A stretch of DNA of 64,000 nucleotides from DASYKS01 sp035995205. Lineage in GTDB: Bacteria > Acidobacteriota > Thermoanaerobaculia > Multivoradales > UBA5704. The number at the start of each line of letters is the position of its first letter. Position 1 is the stretch's first letter. Positions 16,595-27,416 of this stretch are shown piece by piece. The DNA lies in the NCBI GenBank assembly GCA_035995205.1, contig DASYKS010000099.1, forward strand, positions 1 to 64,000. The letters run 5' to 3'. A program made the translations under genes and the position numbers. The notes beneath the pieces were generated by a model. It had not been told where the DNA came from, ran no database searches, and saw nothing but the letters and a program-made list of their open reading frames with translations.

Positions 16595-18136
16595 ATGGTA
16601 GAGAACGTTTCGCTTCCCCTCGCCGGAGCGGAGGTCCAAGCTTCGACCGCCCTCTTGCCGCGGCTCGACGTCGTCGACTTGAGTTTTCCCCCGCTCGATC
16701 TGCTCGCCGCGGCAACCTTCGAAGGCGAGCCCTTCTCCTCGGCGGGCTTGGATCCCTCGCTCCAGGCGGCGTTTGCCCGGCTCGGCGCGCGGCCGGGCTT
16801 TCGCGGCGCGGACGAACAGCGCGCCGAAGGCGATTTCGCCGCCGAAGGGCACGGTCTGGTCCTGTCGCTCGAAGGCCTCGGCCCGCGTGGCGAGTTTTCC
16901 GATCGCACCTTGGGGACCTGGATCGTCCGCGTCGTCGAAGCGGCGCGCACCGGCGGCGCCGTCTCTCTCGGCGTCGTCCTGCCCGAGCATGAGACGACCC
17001 GCGGCACCGCCGCGGCCGAGCGCGCGCTGGTCGCCTTGGCGCTGGGCGGCTATCGCTACGAGCGCTATCTCGGCAGCGAAGCGCGAAAGCCGCCGGTGAC
17101 GCGGATCGCGGTGTTGCCGCCCGCGGGCCAAGAGGAGACCTACCGCAACGCTCTGGCCGCCGCGACCGCGATCGCCGCCGCCAACGGCTACGTTCGAGAC
17201 TTGGCGAACTCGCCGCCCAACGAGGCCGGTCCCGATTGGCTCGAAGCCCATGCCGCGGCGCTCGCCGCGGAGCGCGGTTTCCGCGCCGAGGTGTTCCATT
17301 CCGAGGAGCTGCTGCGGCGGGGTATGGGCGGCCTGCTCGCGGTCGGCAGCGGGGGGAGCCAGCCGCCGCGGCTGATCCGGCTGGAGGCCGGCACCCGAGG
17401 TCCGGTGGTCGCGCTGGTCGGCAAGGGCGTGACCTTCGATTCGGGCGGCATCTCGATCAAGCCGGCGGCCGACATGGACGAGATGAAGTTCGACAAATCG
17501 GGCGCTTGCGCGGTGCTCGGCATCTTCCGCGCGGCGATCGACCTGGATCTGCCGGTGCGCCTGCGCGGCTATCTCGCGGTGGCTGAAAACCTGCTCGACA
17601 GCGCGGGCTACCGGCCGGGCGACATCCTCCGCTGCGCCAACGGCAAGACGGTCGAGATCACCAACACCGACGCCGAGGGCCGGCTGATCCTCGCCGACGC
17701 ACTGGCTTTGGCCGCGGCCGAGGCGCCGGACGCGCTGATCGAGCTGTCGACGCTCACCGGCGGCTGCGTCGTGGCGCTCGGGCCTTTTGCCGCCGGGCTG
17801 TTTTCCCCCGACGACGCGCTCGCCGCCGAGCTGCTCGCCGCGAGCGCCGCCTCGGGAGAGCGGATCTGGCGCCTGCCGGTGGGGGCCGAGTACCTGGAAG
17901 AGATGCGCGGCCAGCACGCCGATCTGCGCAACTCGGCCGGCCGCTACGGCTCGGCGTGTACCGCGGCGGCGTTCCTCTCCCAGTTCGTCGGCGAGGTGAG
18001 ACGGTGGGCTCACCTGGACATCGCGGGCGTGGTCAACAAGAGCGCGGAGGAACAGCCGCAAAAGGGGGCGACCGGGTTCGGCGTTGCGCTCGTGATCCGC
18101 TGGCTGCGCGATCGGATCGCCGCCTCCGCGGCCTGA
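16595..18136 (+). CDS. pepA: Leucyl aminopeptidase (M17 family)
   Basis: 513 residues, normal length for the hexameric, two-metal cytosolic aminopeptidase. The catalytic C-terminal half has the family blocks: VRDLANSPPNEAGP (about residue 202), VGKGVTFDSGGISIKP (about 275, with metal-binding Lys and Asp), DKSGACAVLG, and the signature NTDAEGRLIL (about 356). The N-terminal half is divergent, as usual. The enzyme releases N-terminal residues from peptides. It is followed 32 bases later by a peptide-type ABC ATPase, which suggests peptide import and breakdown as a unit. Confidence 0.93.
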   Translation: MVENVSLPLAGAEVQASTALLPRLDVVDLSFPPLDLLAAATFEGEPFSSAGLDPSLQAAFARLGARPGFRGADEQRAEGDFAAEGHGLVLSLEGLGPRGEFSDRTLGTWIVRVVEAARTGGAVSLGVVLPEHETTRGTAAAERALVALALGGYRYERYLGSEARKPPVTRIAVLPPAGQEETYRNALAAATAIAAANGYVRDLANSPPNEAGPDWLEAHAAALAAERGFRAEVFHSEELLRRGMGGLLAVGSGGSQPPRLIRLEAGTRGPVVALVGKGVTFDSGGISIKPAADMDEMKFDKSGACAVLGIFRAAIDLDLPVRLRGYLAVAENLLDSAGYRPGDILRCANGKTVEITNTDAEGRLILADALALAAAEAPDALIELSTLTGGCVVALGPFAAGLFSPDDALAAELLAASAASGERIWRLPVGAEYLEEMRGQHADLRNSAGRYGSACTAAAFLSQFVGEVRRWAHLDIAGVVNKSAEEQPQKGATGFGVALVIRWLRDRIAASAA

Positions 18137-18167
18137 GCGCCCCCCCCGATCTCAAGAGACCGCGCCC

Positions 18168-19991
18168 GTGCCGACCCAAGCCGAGACCTCGAAGCCGGCG
18201 CTCCTCGAAGTGTCCGGCCTTACCGTCGAGTTCCCCGTCGGCGGTCGGGCGCGCGAGGTGGTCTCCGCGGTGTCGTTTTCGCTCCGGGCGGGCGAGCGGG
18301 TCGGCCTGGTTGGTACCTCCGGCAGCGGCAAGACGATGATCGCGCTGTCGCTCCTCTCCATGGTGCCGCCTCCCGGTCGGATCGCCGCGGGGCGGGCGGA
18401 GATCGCCGGCGAGAATCTCTTCGCGCTCTCCGGCGCCGCGCTCCGCCGCCTGCGCGGCGGGCGGATCGCGCTGGTCGCCCAAGACCCCTCCGCCGCGCTC
18501 GATCCGCTATTTTCAGTCGGCGACCAGGTCGCGGAGGTCGCCCGCGCGCACGGCATGCCCCGTGGCCAAGCGCGCGACGAGGCGTCCCGGCGGCTCGCGC
18601 AGATGGATCTACCGGCCTCCGCCGCCACGGCCTATCCCCATCAGCTCTCCGGCGGCCAACGCCAGCGCGCGGCGCTCGCGGCGGCGCTCGCCGGGCGGCC
18701 GAGTTTCTTGATCGCCGACGAGCCGACCAGCGCGCTCGACGCCACGCTCCAGGGCCAGGTGCTCGACCGCCTCGACCGGCTGGCCGAAGAGGGGCTGGGA
18801 GTGCTGTTGATCACCCACGACCTCGCCGTCGTCGCCGCGCACTGCGAGCGGTTCCTCGTGCTCTCGGCCGGCCGGTTGGTCGAGTCCGGCGCCACCGCGG
18901 AGGTTCTCGCGGCGCCCCGGCACGAGGCGACCCGGCTCCTGCTCGCCGCGGCGCCCCGGCTCGGGCGCGGCCCCGGCGGATCTCGGGGAGGGGCGGCCGG
19001 GCCCGAGCCGGCGCTGCTCGAAGCGCGCGGGCTCTCCCGGACCTTCCCGCTCCGCCGGGGCCTGTTCGGCCGGCGGGTCGGCGAGGTGCGGGCGGTTGCG
19101 GACGTCGATCTCGCGATCGCCCCGGGGGAGGCGGTCGGCCTGGTCGGCGAATCGGGGAGCGGCAAGACGACGATCGGCCGCTGCCTGGTCGGTTCGGATC
19201 GCCCCACGCGCGGGGCGGTGTTGCGCCGGGGGGTGGATCTTCTGAGCCTGCCGCGGAAGGAACGCGCCCGGGCTCGGCTGCGGCTGCCGATGATCTTTCA
19301 AGACCCCTGGGGCGCGCTCGACCCGCGCGCGACGGCGGGCGCCTCGATCGCCGAAGCGCTGCGCGCCCGGGGCGTTGCCCGGGCACTCTTCGACCGGTCG
19401 GTGGCCGACCTGCTCGCCGAGGTCGGGCTCGCCGCCGCGCACGCGCGGCGTTATCCCCACGAGCTTTCGGGCGGACAGCGGCAGCGGGTGGCGCTCGCCC
19501 GGGCGCTCGCCTGCGCGCCGGAGCTGGTGGTCGCCGACGAGCCGACCTCGGCGCTCGACACCGTGAGCCGGGAGCAGGTGCTCGCGCTGCTCTCCGATCT
19601 GCACCGCACGGGGGGGCTCGCGCTGCTCTTGATCTCGCACGACCTGGCGGCGGTCGAGCAGATCGCCGAGCGCATCGTCGTGCTCTACGCCGGGCGCGTG
19701 GTCGAGAGCGGACCGGTGCAAGAAGTGATCGCCCGGCCGCTCCATCCGTATACGGCAGCGCTGCTCGCCGCCGTACCCGGAGCAACGCCCGGAGCGGCGA
19801 TCGAGCCGGCCCGGCGAGCCGGCGAGGTCCCTTTGGCGGAGGAGGGCGTCGCGTTGACCGGCTGCCCGTACCGGCTCGTTTGCCCGATCACCCGGTCGCG
19901 ATGCGAACAGGAAACGCCTGAGCTGCTCGCCGGGGAATCCGGCCGGCCGGTCGCCTGCTTCTACCCCGGAGAGGCTGGGGTACAGGGCTGA
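18168..19991 (+). CDS. Double-ATPase oligopeptide/dipeptide ABC transporter protein
   Basis: 607 residues holding two full ABC ATPase domains in one chain, like fused DppD-DppF or YejF. Domain 1: Walker A GTSGSGKT (about 49), signature LSGGQRQR, Walker B LIADEPTSALD. Domain 2: Walker A GESGSGKT (about 327), LSGGQRQR, VVADEPTSALD. The C-terminal Cys-rich stretch CPYRLVCPITRSRCE fits the oligopeptide/dipeptide transporter C-terminal motif (oligo_HPY). The start is GTG. No permease or binding protein lies in the window, so its partners are elsewhere. Confidence 0.9.
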   Translation: MPTQAETSKPALLEVSGLTVEFPVGGRAREVVSAVSFSLRAGERVGLVGTSGSGKTMIALSLLSMVPPPGRIAAGRAEIAGENLFALSGAALRRLRGGRIALVAQDPSAALDPLFSVGDQVAEVARAHGMPRGQARDEASRRLAQMDLPASAATAYPHQLSGGQRQRAALAAALAGRPSFLIADEPTSALDATLQGQVLDRLDRLAEEGLGVLLITHDLAVVAAHCERFLVLSAGRLVESGATAEVLAAPRHEATRLLLAAAPRLGRGPGGSRGGAAGPEPALLEARGLSRTFPLRRGLFGRRVGEVRAVADVDLAIAPGEAVGLVGESGSGKTTIGRCLVGSDRPTRGAVLRRGVDLLSLPRKERARARLRLPMIFQDPWGALDPRATAGASIAEALRARGVARALFDRSVADLLAEVGLAAAHARRYPHELSGGQRQRVALARALACAPELVVADEPTSALDTVSREQVLALLSDLHRTGGLALLLISHDLAAVEQIAERIVVLYAGRVVESGPVQEVIARPLHPYTAALLAAVPGATPGAAIEPARRAGEVPLAEEGVALTGCPYRLVCPITRSRCEQETPELLAGESGRPVACFYPGEAGVQG

Positions 19992-20265
19992 CGGCTCGGG
20001 TTTGCCCCGCGGCGACCGGCTGCTGCCGGAGGCGCCCGAAGGAGCGCGGAGGCGAACCCGAGCCATCGGCCGAGGGGCCGGTTTGGCCGCGGAGGGGAAG
20101 TTGAGTTAGCTTGTTCGCGCCCGGAACATTTCACGGGACGAACCGTACATACCTGAGGCGGGCGTCGGAGAGCTCTCTGCGCTGCCTGAACTACCCGAGC
20201 GAACGAGGAATTTTATGGTCGAAGCGCTGGAACGGCGGATTAGGCAAGGTAGAAAGGTGGAACTC

Positions 20266-22020
20266 ATGCTCGGAAGGTTCCGGCGGCCGGCCGCCACTCT
20301 CGGTGCCGCGTTGACGTTTGTCCTGCTGGCGGTCCCGACGGCGGGGACCGGTCCGGCCGTGGCGGCCGAAGCGCCGATCGTCGTCCAGGCGGCCATCGAC
20401 GGCGGGGCGCCGCCGGCCCCGGACCTCCCGGTGGTCGACGGCAAGATCGAGATGACGCTCGACCAGGCTCTCGCCGTGGCGCTGGAACGCGAGCTGGGCC
20501 TCCGGGTCGAGCGCTACACGCGGACCCAGACCTGGTACAACATCCTCCAGATCAAAGGCATCTACGACCTGACCCTGGACGGGGTGGTGTCGACCCTCGA
20601 CAACACCTCGGCGCAGGTGTCGCGGCTCCAGGCTTCAAGCTTCAAGCAAGAGGCCTGGAACCTCGGCCTGGGCCAGCTCATCGCGCCGCTCAACAGCCGG
20701 GTACGGGTCGATTTCGACAACTCGCGCTCGGAGAGCGACGTGGTGTTCAACGCGCTCAACCCCAGCTTCGACTCTTCGCTGCGCCTGGGCTACACCCAGC
20801 CCCTGCTGCGCAACTTCGGTCGCAATCCCGGGACCCGGGCGTTGCGCGTCGCGCGCAAGAACGACTTGTCTACCGCGAACCAGTTCGAGGCCCAGGTGAG
20901 CGCGACGATCCAGAACGTCGACTTCGCCTACTGGAACCTGGTCGCCGCGCGCGAGCAGCTCTACGTCTCCCAAGAGAGCCTGTCGCTCGCCCAGGAGCTG
21001 CATTCGCGCAACAAGATCCAGGTCGACGTCGGCACCCTGGCGCCTTTGGAGCTGGTGCAGAGCGAGGCGGCGATCGCCACGCGCGAGGAGGACATCATCC
21101 GTGCCGAGGCGGCGGTCGGCGACGCGGCCGATCAGTTGCGTCAGCTGCTCGACCTGCCGCCGGGGCCAGCCTGGTCGGCCGAGATCGTCCCGACCACCAA
21201 ACCGGAGACTGAGCGCATTTCGATCGACGTCGAGCAGGCGATCGGCACCGCGCTCGCCTCGCGCCCCGAGATCCGTGCTCAACAGAGCCAGATCGATGTG
21301 TTGGCGATCGACGCGGTGTTCTTCCACGACCAGCTCAAGCCCCAGCTCGACCTCGATCTCGGCTATCGCTTGAACGGCACCGGCGGCACCCTGGTCCGCG
21401 ATCCGATCACCGGCGATCCGCTGCCGCGGCCGATCTCGGGCGGCTACGGCGACGTTCTCGATCAGATCCGCCAGCGCGATTTCCGCGGCTGGTCGGCCAG
21501 CCTCACGCTCGCCATCCCGATCCAGAATCGGGCCGCCAAAGCGAGCGACATCATCGCCAAGCTCAACCTCGAACGGGGCCAGACGGTGCTCGATCAGATC
21601 AAGCTGCAGGTGACGACCCAGGTCCGCACGGCCGCCCGCGCCGTGGTCACCGCGGCCAAGCAGATCGACGCCGCAAGGATTTCGGTCAAGTTCCAGGAGC
21701 GCAACCTCGACGCCGAGAAGAAGCGCTATGAGAACGGCATGTCGACCAGCTTCCGGATCAACCAGGTGCAGGACGATCTGACCCAGGCGCGCAGCCGAGA
21801 AGTGACCGCGGTGGTCAACTATCGGACTTCGCTCGCCAACTACTACGGCGCGATCGGCAAGCTGCTCGACCAGGAGAACGTCGAGGTCGAAGGGCCGGTG
21901 GGCGATCCGCAGCCCCCCTACGGCTCTGCCGCAAAGAAGCAGAGCAAAGCGCTGGTGGAAGCCGCCCCCGTGTCCACGGAGAGCGCGGCGCCGGCCCAGA
22001 GCGGAGGAGCCGGTCGTTGA
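20266..22020 (+). CDS. TolC-family outer membrane efflux protein
   Basis: 584 residues from the ATG at 20266, which has an AAAGGTGG Shine-Dalgarno and leads into a signal peptide (residues about 6-35). The body shows outer membrane efflux protein repeats: LDQALAVALERELGLRVERY, DFAYWNLVAAREQLYVSQES, LAPLELVQSEAAIATREEDI, AIGTALASRPEIRAQQSQI, and a long coiled region near YENGMSTSFRINQVQDDL. It should form the trimeric outer-membrane channel for the adaptor and ABC genes that follow. The 270-base upstream gap probably holds the operon promoter, but I see no consensus one. Confidence 0.9.
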   Translation: MLGRFRRPAATLGAALTFVLLAVPTAGTGPAVAAEAPIVVQAAIDGGAPPAPDLPVVDGKIEMTLDQALAVALERELGLRVERYTRTQTWYNILQIKGIYDLTLDGVVSTLDNTSAQVSRLQASSFKQEAWNLGLGQLIAPLNSRVRVDFDNSRSESDVVFNALNPSFDSSLRLGYTQPLLRNFGRNPGTRALRVARKNDLSTANQFEAQVSATIQNVDFAYWNLVAAREQLYVSQESLSLAQELHSRNKIQVDVGTLAPLELVQSEAAIATREEDIIRAEAAVGDAADQLRQLLDLPPGPAWSAEIVPTTKPETERISIDVEQAIGTALASRPEIRAQQSQIDVLAIDAVFFHDQLKPQLDLDLGYRLNGTGGTLVRDPITGDPLPRPISGGYGDVLDQIRQRDFRGWSASLTLAIPIQNRAAKASDIIAKLNLERGQTVLDQIKLQVTTQVRTAARAVVTAAKQIDAARISVKFQERNLDAEKKRYENGMSTSFRINQVQDDLTQARSREVTAVVNYRTSLANYYGAIGKLLDQENVEVEGPVGDPQPPYGSAAKKQSKALVEAAPVSTESAAPAQSGGAGR

Positions 22021-22706
22021 TCTCCGAGGCGGGCCGGCTGTTCGGGGTTTTCGTAGCCCCGGGTGAGACTTTCCGCGCGATCCGCGAGAAGCCCACCTGG
22101 GTGCTCGGCTTCCTGATCTATTGGGTGCTCGGCGCCGGCGCGAGCTATCTCCTGGTGTCGCGGGTCGACTTCATCGAGGTCTTGGAAGCCCAGTTCGCGG
22201 CCCAGGGGCAGCAGGCGCCGCCGAACCTCGATCAGAGCGCGGGTTTCGTTCGCGGCTGCTCGACGGTCGGTTCCCTGATCGGCCCGCCGATCCTGTGCCT
22301 GCTGATCGCGTTGATCTTTCTCGCGTTTCGGCTGTTCGGCGGCGAGCTCGACTATCGGCGGAGCCTGGCGATCACCGTCCATGGCTTGATGCCGCGCGCC
22401 GCCGCCGCGCTGGTGTCGATCCCGGTGATCCTGTCGCGCGAGAGCTTCACCGCCCAAGAGATGAAGTCCGCCTCGTTCCTGTATTCGAACCTGAGTTTCC
22501 TGGCGCCCGAAAATGCACCGGCCTGGCTGGCGGTCCTGCTCGGAGCCCTCGACGTCTTCACGCTGGGATCGCTGGTGCTGCTGGCGATCGGTTATCAGGT
22601 CGCCGGCAACGTGCCGCGCGGCCGCGCGTTTCTCGGGGTTTTCGGTCTTTGGTTAGTGGTGGTCGCGGTGCAGGTCGGGCTTGCCGCGATCCCGAGCTTC
22701 CGGTGA
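22017..22706 (+). CDS. Yip1-domain membrane protein
   Basis: 229 residues starting at a TTG that overlaps the TolC-like stop (TTGA). The opening SEAGRLFGVFVAPGETFRAIREKPTW is typical of bacterial Yip1 family proteins. About five hydrophobic segments follow (for example ILCLLIALIFLAFRLFGG, LGSLVLLAIGYQVAG). These inner membrane proteins are often found in efflux operons of this kind, but their role is not established. Position inside the operon suggests a support role for the transporter. Confidence 0.82.
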   Translation: MISEAGRLFGVFVAPGETFRAIREKPTWVLGFLIYWVLGAGASYLLVSRVDFIEVLEAQFAAQGQQAPPNLDQSAGFVRGCSTVGSLIGPPILCLLIALIFLAFRLFGGELDYRRSLAITVHGLMPRAAAALVSIPVILSRESFTAQEMKSASFLYSNLSFLAPENAPAWLAVLLGALDVFTLGSLVLLAIGYQVAGNVPRGRAFLGVFGLWLVVVAVQVGLAAIPSFR

Positions 22707-22725
22707 GTTGGAGAGGGGCATGTCG

Positions 22726-23991
22726 ATGAAGCGGGTCGTAATCGGCCTCGTCATCGTCCTTGTGCTCGGCGGGATCGTTTTCGCGAGCCTGCGCGCGAAC
22801 AAGGGCAAGAAGGGGCCGAAGGTCTACGTCGAAGAGGCGAAACGCCGGGAGATCGTCCAGGTGGTCAAGGCCACCGGCTCGATCGATCCGAAAGAGAAGG
22901 TGAACCTGTCCTCGCACGTGGTGGGCAAGATCGAGAAGCTCTACGTCCGCGAAGGCGACTCGATCCGCGCCGGCCAGCCGTTCCTGGACCTGGAAAAAGA
23001 CGTCTACCTGTCGGCTCGCGATCGCTGGGCGGCCCAGCTGGCGAGCGCCGGGACGTCGACGCACAAGGCCGAGGTGACGCTCGCCGACAGCCGGTTGCGG
23101 CTCGCGCGCGCGGTGCGCCTGGCGGGCGAGGGGGTGGTCTCCCAAGAGCAGTTGGAAGCGGCCCAGCTCGCCGAATCGTCGGCTCGGCTGAGCCTCGACG
23201 AGGCGCGGGAGGGGGTCACCGAAGCGCGCGCGAACCTCAGCCAGGCGAAGACCGATCTCGCGAAGACCACGATCTACGCCCCGATCTCCGGGCGGGTGAT
23301 CCGGCTCGACGCCGAACAGGGCGAGGTCGTGGTGTTCGGCACGATGAACAACCCCGCCTCGATCATCGGCGTGATCGCCGATCTGTCGGAGATCCTGGGT
23401 AAGGTCGACGTCGACGAGACCGAGGTGGTCAACGTCCACCCCGGCCAGAGCGCGACGCTGAAAGTCGACGCGGTCTCCGCCCGCGAGTATCACGGCCACG
23501 TCGTCGAGGTCGGCAGCTCGGGCTCGTCGCGGCCGCAGCAGCCGGACGTGACGTTCTTCGAGGTCAAGATCCAGCTCGACGACGCGGACGAAGCGTTGCG
23601 GCCCGGCATGTCGGTGCGTGCTTCGATCCGGGCGGAAACCCATGCCAACGCCCTGGTGGTGCCGATCCAATCGGTGGTGGAGCGCGCGCCGCTCGGCCCC
23701 GATGGTAAACCGATCGAAGGGCCGGCGGGCAACGACGAAGTGAAGGTCGCGTTCGTCGTCGAGGGCGGCAAGGCGAAGCAGAAGCCGGTGACCCTCGGGC
23801 TCTCCGACGAGACCCATATCGAGATCCTTTCGGGTCTCTCTCCTGGCGCCAAGGTGATCACGGGTCCCTATCGCACCCTGCGCGACTTGAAGGACGGCGA
23901 GATCGTCCAGGTGAGCACGACGTCCGAGGCGGAGGATCGCCGGACGGCGCGCGAGAAGGACCGGGACAAGAAAGAGAAGGACGAGGAGTAG
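22726..23991 (+). CDS. Periplasmic adaptor (HlyD/MacA-type membrane fusion protein)
   Basis: 421 residues. Of two close ATGs (22720 and 22726), the second is better spaced from the GAGAGGGG Shine-Dalgarno. An N-terminal anchor (VVIGLVIVLVLGGIVFASL) is followed by a barrel-sandwich half (EIVQVVKATGSIDPKEKVNL, SSHVVGKIEKLYVREGDSI), a helical hairpin (about residues 105-185), the second lipoyl half (TTIYAPISGRVIRLDAEQGE), and a beta-barrel. It bridges the inner-membrane ABC permeases and the TolC-like channel. The C-terminal tail is highly charged (DRDKKEKDEE). Confidence 0.92.
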   Translation: MKRVVIGLVIVLVLGGIVFASLRANKGKKGPKVYVEEAKRREIVQVVKATGSIDPKEKVNLSSHVVGKIEKLYVREGDSIRAGQPFLDLEKDVYLSARDRWAAQLASAGTSTHKAEVTLADSRLRLARAVRLAGEGVVSQEQLEAAQLAESSARLSLDEAREGVTEARANLSQAKTDLAKTTIYAPISGRVIRLDAEQGEVVVFGTMNNPASIIGVIADLSEILGKVDVDETEVVNVHPGQSATLKVDAVSAREYHGHVVEVGSSGSSRPQQPDVTFFEVKIQLDDADEALRPGMSVRASIRAETHANALVVPIQSVVERAPLGPDGKPIEGPAGNDEVKVAFVVEGGKAKQKPVTLGLSDETHIEILSGLSPGAKVITGPYRTLRDLKDGEIVQVSTTSEAEDRRTAREKDRDKKEKDEE

Positions 23992-23996
23992 ATCCC

Positions 23997-24701
23997 ATGG
24001 CGCTGATCGAGCTGCACGACGTGTTCAAGATTTACGACATGGGCGCCGAGAAGGTGCACGCCTTGAACGGCGTCGACCTCGCGATCGAGCGCGGCGAATA
24101 CATCGCGATCATGGGCTCGTCCGGCAGCGGCAAGTCGACGATGATGAACCTGCTCGGCTGTCTCGACACGCCGACCTCGGGCCACTACGTGTTGAACGGC
24201 ACGGCGGTCGAAGAGCTCGACGACAGCCAGCTCGCGGGCATCCGCAACAAAGAGATCGGCTTCGTCTTCCAGACCTTCAACCTGCTCGCCCGCACCGACG
24301 CTTTGCACAACGTCGAGCTGCCGTTGATCTACGCCGGTCTGCCGCGCGCCGTGCGGCGCGAGCGGGCGCGGAAAGCGCTCGAACGGGTGGGGCTCGGCGA
24401 CCGGACGCACCATCAGCCGAACGAGCTTTCGGGCGGCCAGCGCCAGCGGGTGGCGATCGCCCGCGCGCTCGTCAACGAGCCTTCGATCCTGCTCGCCGAC
24501 GAACCGACCGGCAACCTCGATTCGGCGACCTCGAAGGAGATCATGGATCTGTTCGACCAGCTCCACCAGGGGGGCAACACGGTGATCCTGGTCACCCACG
24601 AGCCCGACATCGCCGAGCACGCCCACCGTCAAGTCCAACTGCGCGACGGCAAGATCGTCGGCGACCAGGCCTCGGCGCACCGTCCGGCCGCCACGGCCTG
24701 A
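23997..24701 (+). CDS. MacB/LolD-type ABC transporter ATPase
   Basis: 234 residues. Walker A GSSGSGKSTMMNLLGCLD (about 39), the Q-loop in GFVFQTFNLLARTDALHNVE, the signature LSGGQRQR, Walker B ILLADEPTGNLD, and the H-loop VTHEPDIAEHA are all intact. The subfamily features (PTSGHYVLNG, KEIGFVFQTFNLL) point to the MacB/LolD/FtsE branch, which couples to FtsX-type permeases and mechanotransmission rather than classical pumping. It starts six bases after the adaptor stop. It should power the two permeases encoded just downstream. Confidence 0.94.
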   Translation: MALIELHDVFKIYDMGAEKVHALNGVDLAIERGEYIAIMGSSGSGKSTMMNLLGCLDTPTSGHYVLNGTAVEELDDSQLAGIRNKEIGFVFQTFNLLARTDALHNVELPLIYAGLPRAVRRERARKALERVGLGDRTHHQPNELSGGQRQRVAIARALVNEPSILLADEPTGNLDSATSKEIMDLFDQLHQGGNTVILVTHEPDIAEHAHRQVQLRDGKIVGDQASAHRPAATA

Positions 24702-24770
24702 CGCCGCCGAACCCGCCGAGCTCGCCGCCCACGCCTTAGCTACCGCCGATTCCGCCGACCGGGGCCGCTC

Positions 24771-26003
24771 GTGATCGTCGCCGAGAATCTCCGCCTTGCC
24801 TTATCGGCGATCCGCGCCAACAAGCTGCGCTCGCTGCTCACCACCCTCGGGATCATCATCGGCGTCGCGGCCGTGATCTCGGTGGTCTCGCTGGTCCAGG
24901 GGCTCGAATTTCTGGTGACCCGCGAGCTGCAAGGCGTCGGCGCGACCTTCATGGAGGTCAGCCCCGATTTCGGCGACCAGCAGAATCAGGGACCGGGGAT
25001 CGTGCCGCGCCAGGTCCGGCTCACCTGGGACGACTGCCAGGCGATCGCCAAACGGGTGCCCGGGATTCGAATCATGACTCCGGTGCTCTTGGGCAAAGCG
25101 CTGATCAAATATCGCGATCGCTCGCACCTGCCGAGCCTGATCCTCGGGGTCAACGAGAACTGGCCCGAGGTGCGCAACCACGCCGTCGAACGCGGCCGGT
25201 TCCTCTCAAGGATCGACCTGGAAAAGCGGCGAAACGTCGTGGTCATCGGCCGGACCACGATCCGCGAGCTCGACCTCGGCGAAGATCCGATCGGCAAGGA
25301 GATCTACGTCGGCCGCTACCCGGCGACGGTGATTGGCGTGATGGAAAAGAAGGGACAGACGCTCGGCGAGGATCTCGACGATCTGGTGTTCGTGCCGTTC
25401 GACGCCGCCGTGCTGCTGTTCGGCCGCAACGCCCGCGACCTGGTGCGCCTGCGCTTGCAGGTCGAGACGGTGCCGCAGATCCCGCAGGTACGCGACATGA
25501 TCACCTCGCTCTTGCGGGAAAGGCACAAGATCGCCAAAGGCCAGCCCGACGACTTCCGCATCCGGGTGCAAGACGAGATTCTCCGGTCGACCCAGAGCAT
25601 TCTGGGCTCGATCACCGCGGTGGTCGCGGGCGTGGTCAGCATCGCGCTCCTGGTTGGCGGCATCGGGATCATGAACATCATGCTGGTCTCGGTGCGCGAA
25701 CGGACGCGTGAGATCGGGGTGCGGAAGGCGGTCGGGGCGCGGCGCCGGGATATCCTGGTGCAGTTCCTGGTCGAGGCGATCACCCTGTCGTCGGTCGGCG
25801 GCGCGATCGGGCTCGCGCTCGGTTGGGGCTTCGGCGCGCTGCTCGCGAAGGTCTTGCCGGGCGATTGGCCCCCCGCCCACGTACCGCTCTGGGCGGTGGG
25901 CCTCGCGTTCGCGTTTTCCGCCGGGGTGGGGATCTTCTTCGGCAGCTATCCGGCAAGCCGCGCGGCGCGGCTCGATCCGATCGAAGCGCTGCGATTCGAG
26001 TGA
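24771..26003 (+). CDS. MacB-like FtsX-type ABC permease 1
   Basis: 410 residues with GTG start. The standard topology is visible: TM1 near NKLRSLLTTLGIIIGVAAVI, a periplasmic MacB_PCD-like domain (about residues 50-265), then three TMs at VAGVVSIALLVGGIGIMNIM, ITLSSVGGAIGLALGWGFGA and WAVGLAFAFSAGVGIFFGSY. The end SRAARLDPIEALRFE is the normal C-terminus. It lies 69 bases after the ATPase gene. It most likely pairs with the second permease to make a heterodimer. Confidence 0.92.
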   Translation: MIVAENLRLALSAIRANKLRSLLTTLGIIIGVAAVISVVSLVQGLEFLVTRELQGVGATFMEVSPDFGDQQNQGPGIVPRQVRLTWDDCQAIAKRVPGIRIMTPVLLGKALIKYRDRSHLPSLILGVNENWPEVRNHAVERGRFLSRIDLEKRRNVVVIGRTTIRELDLGEDPIGKEIYVGRYPATVIGVMEKKGQTLGEDLDDLVFVPFDAAVLLFGRNARDLVRLRLQVETVPQIPQVRDMITSLLRERHKIAKGQPDDFRIRVQDEILRSTQSILGSITAVVAGVVSIALLVGGIGIMNIMLVSVRERTREIGVRKAVGARRRDILVQFLVEAITLSSVGGAIGLALGWGFGALLAKVLPGDWPPAHVPLWAVGLAFAFSAGVGIFFGSYPASRAARLDPIEALRFE

Positions 26004-26007
26004 GCCG

Positions 26008-27231
<1,224 letters not shown>

Positions 27232-27251
27232 ACCCACCAAGCAGGCTTTTC

Positions 27252-27365
27252 CCCGGGACCGCCGAGCACCAGCTCGGCCTAACGCCCAAGCGGCCACCAG
27301 AACTGACCGTAGGGCTCCGCCTCCGACAGAAAAAGAAGGCCGAGCTGGAGCTCGGCGCTCCCAGG
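27252..27365. repeat. Long imperfect inverted repeat (REP-like)
   Basis: Arms of 29 bases at 27252-27280 and 27337-27365, with AGGCCGAGCTGG as a core, are reverse complements except for three mismatches. The interval is 56 bases. Each arm contains its own smaller palindrome (GCCGAGC...GCTCGGC), as is common for REP/BIME elements. It lies between the efflux operon and the MNT/HEPN pair and may also end transcription from the operon. Confidence 0.75.
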
Positions 27366-27416
27366 AAAAGCACCGATAGCGGTAGTGCAGCAGGGCTCTG
27401 TTATCTTTCTCCGGAG

